Shown here: positions 58,341 through 64,000 of the stretch, piece by piece
Layout: every line of letters begins with the position of its first letter
How positions within the stretch are numbered: position 1 is the first letter of the stretch
From: Pseudomonas laurylsulfatiphila
Lineage (GTDB): Bacteria > Pseudomonadota > Gammaproteobacteria > Pseudomonadales > Pseudomonadaceae
Direction: 5' to 3'
DNA length: 64,000 nucleotides
Assembly: GCF_002934665.1 (NCBI RefSeq)
Contig: NZ_NIRS01000002.1
Coordinates: forward strand, 186,001 to 250,000
Notes under the pieces: model-generated
The model's input: the letters and a program-made list of their open reading frames with translations, nothing else
Told to the model about the DNA's origin: nothing
Database searches by the model: none
Translations under genes and position numbers: made by a program

Positions 58341-58380
58341 TTACAACTTAGCTCCCTAACTAAGTTCGAGACGCCGCTCA

Positions 58381-59220
58381 ATGCTGGTTCCTTTTCTGAT
58401 CATGCTGCGCGAGGGTGTCGAGGCTGCGTTGATCGTTGGCATCATCGCCAGTTACCTCAAACAGACCGGTCGCGGCCAATGGCTGCTGGCGATGTGGATC
58501 GGGGTGTTTCTTGCCGTCACGCTCGCCCTGCTGGTGGGCGGTGGCCTGGAACTGGTCAGTGCCGAGTTTCCGCAAAAACAACAGGAGCTGTTTGAAGGCA
58601 TCGTTGGACTGGTCGCCGTCGGCATTCTCAGTTCCATGGTGTTCTGGATGCGCAAGGTGGCGCGCTCGATCAAGCATTCGCTGCACCAGTCCCTCGACCA
58701 CGCTTTGACCGGCTCCGGGCACCAGGTGATTGCGCTGATCGCCATGGTGTTTTTCGCCGTGGCCCGCGAAGGCCTGGAAACGGTGTTCTTCCTGCTCGCG
58801 GTATTCCAGCAAAGCCAGGGCCCGGCGGCACCGATTGGCGCCCTGCTCGGCCTGGTCCTGGCCATCGTCATCGGCTTCCTGATCTACAGCGGCAGCATGC
58901 GCCTGAACCTGGCGGCGTTTTTCCGCTGGACCGGTCTGTTCATCCTCGTGGTAGCGGCCGGCATCCTCTCCAACTCGGTGCAGGCGCTGCATGAAGCCGG
59001 GCTCTGGAACCACCTGCAAACCGTGCTGTTCGACTTCAGCGCAACGCTGCCGATGGACGGCCCAATGGGCTCGGTGCTGGCCGGCATGTTCGGGTACCAG
59101 GACGCTCCGACCGTCAGCACCCTGGGTGCGTATCTGATCTATCTGCTGGTGGCGCTGGTGATGTTCTTTTCCCCGGCCGGCGCACCCGCCAGGCAACCCT
59201 CTTCCGCTTCCAGCCAGTAA
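58381..59220 (+). CDS. efeU: FTR1-family iron permease EfeU
   Basis: Inner-membrane iron permease of 279 residues with about seven helices. The two iron-binding REGxE motifs are present: LREGVEAALIVG near residue 10 and AREGLETVFFLL near residue 130. It moves iron with EfeO and EfeB. It is the first gene of a four-gene operon with 8-27 bp spacings and is preceded by a Fur-like box. Confidence 0.94.
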   Translation: MLVPFLIMLREGVEAALIVGIIASYLKQTGRGQWLLAMWIGVFLAVTLALLVGGGLELVSAEFPQKQQELFEGIVGLVAVGILSSMVFWMRKVARSIKHSLHQSLDHALTGSGHQVIALIAMVFFAVAREGLETVFFLLAVFQQSQGPAAPIGALLGLVLAIVIGFLIYSGSMRLNLAAFFRWTGLFILVVAAGILSNSVQALHEAGLWNHLQTVLFDFSATLPMDGPMGSVLAGMFGYQDAPTVSTLGAYLIYLLVALVMFFSPAGAPARQPSSASSQ

Positions 59221-59228
59221 GGGCTCCC

Positions 59229-60428
59229 ATGCCAAATCAAGCCACACCCCAGGCATCCCCGCCCCGCGCCTTGCGCTGGGCGGTGGCCGGCTCGGTGATC
59301 CTGATGATCGCCGCCGGTGGCCTGTTCTACTACGCCGCGCAAAGGGCGGCGGCCAAGCGCCAGGCCAATCACGATGAAGTGCTGGTGACCATTGACCCGC
59401 ACAGTTGCGAACCCAATGCCCTGACCGTTGCGGCCGGGCGTGCGAGCTTTCGCATCGTCAACCGCTCCGACCGCGCCGTGGAATGGGAAATCCTCGACGG
59501 CGTGCTGGTGATCGAAGAACGGGAAAACATCGCCCCCGGCTTGAGCCAGGTCATCAACGCCAACCTGTCACCCGGTGACTACAGCATCACTTGCGGCCTG
59601 TTGAGTAACCCGCGCGGGACCTTGCATGTCACGCCAACGGCTGCCTCCGACGCTGCCGCCAACGCCAGGCCGTCGATGCTGGCGTTCGTCGGGCCGCTGT
59701 CGGAGTTCCGCGTGTACCTGAACAGCCAGAGCAACGCACTGATCAAGGCGGTCACCGCCCTGCAGCAAGCCATCGAGTCCGGAGACCTGAGCCAGGCGCA
59801 AGCCCTGTATGTGCCGGCGCGCATCGCGTATCAGCAGGTGGCGCCTGCCGCGCAACGCCTGGCGGAACTGGACAACGCCATCAATGCCCGCGCCGACTAT
59901 TTCGAAAAGCGCGAGCAGGACCCGGACTTCACCGGTTTTCACCGCCTCGAGTACGCGCTGTTCCAACAACGCAACCTTGAAGGTCTGGCGCCGATTGCCC
60001 AGCGTCTGCTGACAGACGTCACCAGGCTCAAACAACAACTGCTGGCCCAGTCACTGCCACCGGAGCAACTGGTCAGCATCATGGTGCGCAACCTCAACAG
60101 CCTGGCCGATGTACGCGCCGGCAGCGGCGAAGAAGAACGCTACAGCCATAGCGACCTGAACGGCTTCGCCGCCAACCTCGACGCCACCCGCAAAGTCGTC
60201 GACCTGTTGCGTCCGTTGCTGAGCAAATCCGCGGCCGGCTTGCTGCCAGACATCGACGAGGCCCTCAACGCTTTCGACACCGAACTCAATGGACTCCAGG
60301 TCGGCAACGGTTACGCCAGCTACGACAGCGTCGACGCCGAACAGCGCAAGCAGGTCGCCGACAAGGCCAAGGCACTGGCCGCCGCACTCGATGGAATCGA
60401 TCCCGCCCTTGGCCTTTCCGGCCTGTAA
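59229..60428 (+). CDS. efeO: EfeO: cupredoxin plus M75 imelysin periplasmic protein
   Basis: Periplasmic iron-binding component of 399 residues. An N-terminal membrane/signal segment (AVAGSVILMIAAGGLFYYAA) is followed by a cupredoxin-like domain (about 50-130, TIDPHSCEPNALTVAAGRAS) and an M75/imelysin domain (about 150-395) with the HxxE metal motif in GFHRLEYALF. It delivers iron to EfeU. Eight bp separate it from efeU. Confidence 0.93.
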   Translation: MPNQATPQASPPRALRWAVAGSVILMIAAGGLFYYAAQRAAAKRQANHDEVLVTIDPHSCEPNALTVAAGRASFRIVNRSDRAVEWEILDGVLVIEERENIAPGLSQVINANLSPGDYSITCGLLSNPRGTLHVTPTAASDAAANARPSMLAFVGPLSEFRVYLNSQSNALIKAVTALQQAIESGDLSQAQALYVPARIAYQQVAPAAQRLAELDNAINARADYFEKREQDPDFTGFHRLEYALFQQRNLEGLAPIAQRLLTDVTRLKQQLLAQSLPPEQLVSIMVRNLNSLADVRAGSGEEERYSHSDLNGFAANLDATRKVVDLLRPLLSKSAAGLLPDIDEALNAFDTELNGLQVGNGYASYDSVDAEQRKQVADKAKALAAALDGIDPALGLSGL

Positions 60429-60445
60429 GCAGAAGACGTTAACCG

Positions 60446-61744
60446 ATGAACGATCCAGAGCAATTCAACCTCCAGCGCCGTCGCGTCCTGATGGGCATGG
60501 GCGCCGCCGGTGTCGCCCTCGCCGGCTCAGCGCTCAGTTGCCCGGCCATGGCCGCCAGCTCGGCGCAAGTCACCGAAGCGCCGAGCAGCGACAAAACCTT
60601 CGAACGCCACGCGTTCCATGGCCAGCACCAGACCGGCATCGTCACCCCGCGCCCGGCGGCCGGCATGCTGGTGTCCTTCGATGTGTTGGCCAGCGACCGT
60701 GAAGACCTTGAGCGGCTGTTCCGCACCCTGAACCAGCGCATTGCGTTCCTGATGCAGGGCGGCCCGGTGACCCAGGTCGACCCGAAGCTGCCGCCGGTGG
60801 ACTCGGGCATCCTCGGGCCGGTCGTGACCCCGGACAACCTGACCGTTACGGTGTCGGTGGGCGCATCGCTGTTCGATGAGCGCTTCGGACTGGCCGACGC
60901 CAAGCCCAAGCGGCTGGTGCGCATGGTCGGCTTCCCCAACGACGCGCTGGAAGCCGATTACTGCCATGGCGACTTGAGTATCCAGTTCTGCGCCAACACC
61001 ACCGACACCAACATCCACGCCCTGCGTGACATCGTGAAAAACCTGCCGGACCTGCTGCTGGTGCGCTGGAAACAGGAAGGCAGCGTGCCGCCCCAGGCCC
61101 CGGCGAAACCCGGTGTGCCGGCACAGAGCGCGCGCAATTTCCTCGGTTTCCGCGACGGGTCGGCCAACCCTGATTCCAACGACGCCAAGGCCATGGAGCA
61201 CATCGTCTGGGTGCAGCCCGGTAGCGATGAACCGGCGTGGGCCGTCAACGGCAGCTATCAGGCGGTGCGGATCATCCGCAATTTCGTCGAACGCTGGGAC
61301 CGCACGCCGTTGCAGGAACAGGAAAGCATTCTCGGCCGGGTCAAGAGCACCGGTGCACCCATGGGCGGAGCCCACGAATCCGAAGTGCCGGACTACGGCA
61401 AAGACCCGCAAGGCAAGCTGACCCGACTCGACGCGCACATTCGCCTGGCCAACCCGCGCACTGCCGCGTCCCGGGCCAACCTGATCCTGCGCCGGCCGTT
61501 CAACTACTCCAACGGCGTGAACAAGAACGGCCAGCTCGACATGGGCCTACTGTTCATCTGTTATCAGGCCGACCTGGAAAAAGGCTTCATCACCGTGCAA
61601 ACGCGGCTCAACGGCGAACCACTGGAGGAATACCTCAAGCCGGTCGGCGGCGGCTATTTCTTCACCTTGCCCGGTGTCACCAGCGACCAGGATTTCATCG
61701 GTCGTTCGCTGCTCGATGCCACGTCCCCGAAAACAACTGCCTGA
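60446..61744 (+). CDS. efeB: EfeB: Tat-exported Dyp-type peroxidase/deferrochelatase
   Basis: Periplasmic haem peroxidase of 432 residues with a twin-arginine signal ([20 protein letters not shown]). The DyP catalytic motif [11 protein letters not shown] contains the distal aspartate, and [14 protein letters not shown] contains the proximal histidine. In the Efe system it oxidises Fe(II) or releases iron from haem. It starts 17 bp after efeO. Confidence 0.94.
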   Translation: MNDPEQFNLQRRRVLMGMGAAGVALAGSALSCPAMAASSAQVTEAPSSDKTFERHAFHGQHQTGIVTPRPAAGMLVSFDVLASDREDLERLFRTLNQRIAFLMQGGPVTQVDPKLPPVDSGILGPVVTPDNLTVTVSVGASLFDERFGLADAKPKRLVRMVGFPNDALEADYCHGDLSIQFCANTTDTNIHALRDIVKNLPDLLLVRWKQEGSVPPQAPAKPGVPAQSARNFLGFRDGSANPDSNDAKAMEHIVWVQPGSDEPAWAVNGSYQAVRIIRNFVERWDRTPLQEQESILGRVKSTGAPMGGAHESEVPDYGKDPQGKLTRLDAHIRLANPRTAASRANLILRRPFNYSNGVNKNGQLDMGLLFICYQADLEKGFITVQTRLNGEPLEEYLKPVGGGYFFTLPGVTSDQDFIGRSLLDATSPKTTA

Positions 61745-61771
61745 CCACAACAACCCTCACGGAACCGTCCC

Positions 61772-62596
61772 ATGAAGAAGTCACCCCTCGCGCTAATGCT
61801 GACCCTTGGCTTGCTCAACACTCCGCTTTCGGCTTTCGCTGCAACGGCGCCGCTGGACCTGGTGGGGCCGGTTTCGGACTACAAGATTTACGTGACCGAG
61901 CAACTGGATGAACTGGCCAGCCACACCCGGCAATTCACCGACGCCGTGAAAAAAGGCGACCTGGCCACCGCGCAAAAACTCTATGCGCCGACTCGCGTCT
62001 ACTACGAGTCGATCGAGCCGATTGCCGAGCTGTTCAGTGACCTGGATGCGTCCATCGACTCCCGCGTCGACGATCACGAAAAAGGCGTGAAGGCCGAAGA
62101 CTTCACCGGATTCCACCGCCTCGAATACTCGCTGTTCTCGGAAAAAAGCACCCAGGACCTGGGCGAACTGGCGGACGGCTTGGACAAAGACGTGAAAGAC
62201 CTGCAAACCCGCGTGGCCGGTCTGACCTTCCCGCCCGAGAAAGTCGTGGGCGGTGCCGCCGCGCTGCTCGAAGAAGTCGCGGCGACCAAGATCTCCGGTG
62301 AAGAAGACCGCTACAGCCACACCGACCTGTATGACTTCCAGGGCAACATCGACGGCGCGAAGAAGATCGTCGACCTGTTCCGTTCGCAAATCGGGAAGCA
62401 GGATGCGGCGTTCGTGGCCAAGGTCGACAAGAACTTCGCCACCGTGGACAGGATCCTGGCCAAGTACAAAACCTCGGACGGCGGATTCGAGACCTACGAC
62501 AAAGTGAAGGATGCCGACCGCAAGGCACTGGTCGGGCCGGTCAATACCCTGGCTGAAGATCTGTCCACGTTGCGTGGCAAGCTGGGTCTGAACTGA
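61772..62596 (+). CDS. efeM: EfeM-like M75 imelysin periplasmic protein
   Basis: Exported protein of 274 residues with a signal peptide (LMLTLGLLNTPLSAFA) and a single M75/imelysin domain, with the HxxE motif in GFHRLEYSLF. It lacks the cupredoxin domain of EfeO, which fits the EfeM class reported in Pseudomonas. It repeats the EfeO M75 domain, including PVSDYKIYVTEQLDEL against PLSEFRVYLNSQSNAL. It is the last gene of the operon. Confidence 0.9.
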   Translation: MKKSPLALMLTLGLLNTPLSAFAATAPLDLVGPVSDYKIYVTEQLDELASHTRQFTDAVKKGDLATAQKLYAPTRVYYESIEPIAELFSDLDASIDSRVDDHEKGVKAEDFTGFHRLEYSLFSEKSTQDLGELADGLDKDVKDLQTRVAGLTFPPEKVVGGAAALLEEVAATKISGEEDRYSHTDLYDFQGNIDGAKKIVDLFRSQIGKQDAAFVAKVDKNFATVDRILAKYKTSDGGFETYDKVKDADRKALVGPVNTLAEDLSTLRGKLGLN

Positions 62597-62613
62597 CAGT
62601 CCGCGTTGTCGGT

Positions 62614-62685
62614 AAAAAGATCGCAGCCTTCGGCAGCTCCTACATTGACCTGTGTAGGAGCTGCCGAAGGCTGCGATCTTTTGAT
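62614..62685. repeat. REP pair, family C (inverted), convergent-gene spacer
   Basis: Facing units 62614-62644 and 62653-62685 with the GGAGCTGCCGAAGGCTGCGA core and its complement. The hairpin with its T-rich flank lies between the convergent efeM and pssA genes and may terminate both. Confidence 0.9.
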
Positions 62686-62693
62686 TTTAATCT

Positions 62694-64000
62694 TTAAAGA
62701 ATCCGGTACAGCAACCGCTCGATCCGCACACGACTCACGCGCTTGAGGAACTTGGCCACGCCCATCGGATATTCGGCAAGGGTTTCCAGGTTCTGGAAGT
62801 GCTCGATTCGCCGGGTGTGCTGGAAGATCTCCGCCAGTTCAAGGCGGCGCGGCTCCAGCCATTCGCCGTGTGGATCATCGATCAACAAGGCGTTTTCCAG
62901 ATCAAGCCGGAACGCCCGCGGGTTGAGGTTATTGCCAGTCAGCAAGGTATAGCGCCGGTCGATCCACATGCCCTTGAGGTGATAGGTGTTGTCACCATCA
63001 CGCCACAGGTGCAGGTTCAACTGACCGCTGTCGATGTTGCGCTGATGACGCTTGGCAAACCGGCGCAAGCTGATTTCGTACAGGTACGGCAGCGCCGATA
63101 TGACCCGGAACGGTTCGCTCGGCGGAATGTAGAAGTCATTGGCCGTCTTGTCACCGACCACGATGTCGATCTTCACCCCACGGGCCAGCGCGCGGTTGAT
63201 CTCGCGGATGATCGCCAGTGGCAGGTTGAAATACGGCGTGCAAATGGTCAGTTGCTGCTGGGCGCTGGCAATCAGCTCGCAGATCACCCGGTTCAGCGGA
63301 TTGTTCTTGCCGACGCCGAGCAGCGGGCTGACGGACAGACCGGTCCGGTCGGTGGAGCCTCGCGTGGTGTCGTACGCCGCGTGCTTGAGCCGGCTGCGCA
63401 GGTCGCCGATGTCATTGCGCAGGCTACGGGTGGTCGGCAGGTTCGGCAGGTCGAGGCGGTGCACCGCTTTGGAGGCCACCAGGCCGTGCTGCACCAGGTG
63501 CTGCATCGAATCGGCCAGTTCGCGATTGCGCAGCAGGTGATAGCGGTCGTAGCGGTACTTGTCGAGCTTGTGCAGGTACACGTTGTTCAGGCTCGCGCCG
63601 CTGTAGATCACGCAGTCATCGATCACGAAGCCTTTGAGGTGCAGCACACCGAACAGTTCGCGGGTTTGTACCGGGACGCCATAGATCGGCACTTCACTTG
63701 CGTGGGTGCGGGTCATCTCCTGGTACCAGGCCGAGTTGCCCGGTTGCTTGCCGGCACCGATCAGGCCGCGCTGGGCGCGCAGCCAGTCGACGACCACCAC
63801 CACGTCCAGTTCCGGACGCGCCAGTTTGGCCGCGTGCAAGGCATCGAGAATTTCCTGGCCGGCTTCATCCTGTTGCAGGTACAGCGCAACGATGTAAATG
63901 CGCCGGGTCGCGCTGGCGATTTGCTCAAGCAGGCAACGACGGAATTCGGCAGCGCCGGAGAGAATGCCGACGGCATCGGCCGTCAGCGGGAAACTGCGCA
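62694..64000 (-). CDS. pssA: CDP-diacylglycerol-serine O-phosphatidyltransferase PssA (partial)
   Basis: Phospholipase-D-fold phosphatidylserine synthase. The frame runs off the right window edge, so the N-terminus is missing; 435 codons are visible. Two HKD-like motifs are present: HLKGFVIDDCVIYSGASLNN and YHLKGMWIDRRYTLLTGNNL. The LLTGNNLNPRAFRLDLENAL ending is typical of PssA. It makes phosphatidylserine, the precursor of phosphatidylethanolamine. It is convergent with the efe operon across a REP pair. Confidence 0.93.
   Translation of the reverse strand, partial: RSFPLTADAVGILSGAAEFRRCLLEQIASATRRIYIVALYLQQDEAGQEILDALHAAKLARPELDVVVVVDWLRAQRGLIGAGKQPGNSAWYQEMTRTHASEVPIYGVPVQTRELFGVLHLKGFVIDDCVIYSGASLNNVYLHKLDKYRYDRYHLLRNRELADSMQHLVQHGLVASKAVHRLDLPNLPTTRSLRNDIGDLRSRLKHAAYDTTRGSTDRTGLSVSPLLGVGKNNPLNRVICELIASAQQQLTICTPYFNLPLAIIREINRALARGVKIDIVVGDKTANDFYIPPSEPFRVISALPYLYEISLRRFAKRHQRNIDSGQLNLHLWRDGDNTYHLKGMWIDRRYTLLTGNNLNPRAFRLDLENALLIDDPHGEWLEPRRLELAEIFQHTRRIEHFQNLETLAEYPMGVAKFLKRVSRVRIERLLYRIL

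Larger units (their letters stand above)
58062..58380. other. Intergenic region between AraC regulator and efe operon
   Basis: This 319-bp gap contains a family B REP fragment (58096-58113), a family C REP pair with perfect 37-bp arms, then AT-rich DNA with a Fur-like box before efeU. No gene is seen. Confidence 0.65.

Overview
The window is typical Pseudomonas chromosome, most likely from the P. fluorescens species complex. The evidence is the high GC content, the arginine transaminase genes aruH/aruI with a two-component system beside them, an eight-gene arn-ugd lipid A modification operon, and many REP/REPIN palindromes of three families between genes. I saw no rRNA, tRNA, CRISPR array, prophage block or complete insertion sequence. 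A lone tyrosine recombinase at 40769-41737 is the only mobile-element-type gene.

Layout. (1) 1-4612, minus strand: a dipeptide-type ABC importer (Tat-exported binding protein, two permeases, a double-ATPase protein cut by the window edge). (2) 4712-13109, minus: a catabolic operon of aldehyde dehydrogenase, AruH, AruI, ADP-forming acyl-CoA synthetase, acyl-CoA dehydrogenase and enoyl-CoA hydratase. An APC permease (13541-14965) and a signalling unit follow: hybrid kinase AruS, a periplasmic binding protein, and response regulator AruR (15174-18921). Together these should import L-arginine or a related compound, transaminate it to 2-ketoarginine and decarboxylate it to 4-guanidinobutyraldehyde. 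The aldehyde is then oxidised and possibly processed as a CoA thioester. (3) 19014-29847: amine and polyamine genes. They comprise a TetR/BetI-like regulator, a class II aldolase-like protein, a PotD-like binding protein, an FMN/FAD/Fe-S amine oxidoreductase, XRE-cupin and AraC regulators, and a PuuA-like gamma-glutamylpolyamine synthetase with a polyamine-binding protein and a PuuB-like oxidase.

(4) 30090-33571: a pqiA(split)-pqiB-pqiC envelope lipid-transport operon. (5) 34102-36655: an Ais/PmrG-type phosphatase and a first ArnT. (6) 37082-40764: a Fur-boxed FbpABC ferric iron importer, then the orphan recombinase. (7) 42100-52495: arnBCADTEF-ugd plus a further GT-C glycosyltransferase, in a tightly overlapping operon that adds L-Ara4N to lipid A and lowers polymyxin susceptibility. 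The MFS transporter at 52575-53753 follows.

(8) 54079-58022: an HPP-family membrane protein, an NCS2 nucleobase permease, a LEA14-like lipoprotein and an AraC regulator. (9) 58381-62596: an EfeU-EfeO-EfeB-EfeM iron uptake operon with a probable Fur box. (10) 62694-64000, minus: phosphatidylserine synthase PssA, cut by the window edge.

No clearly unprecedented multi-gene system is evident. The observations most worth following are the CoA-enzyme extension of the AruHI pathway, the binding protein translationally coupled to the AruS kinase, REPINs with different palindromic ends but homologous cores, the ais-arnT1 module separated from the main arn operon with a shared upstream motif, the perfect operator-like palindrome before the amine oxidoreductase gene, and the small-RNA-like terminator element after the MFS gene.
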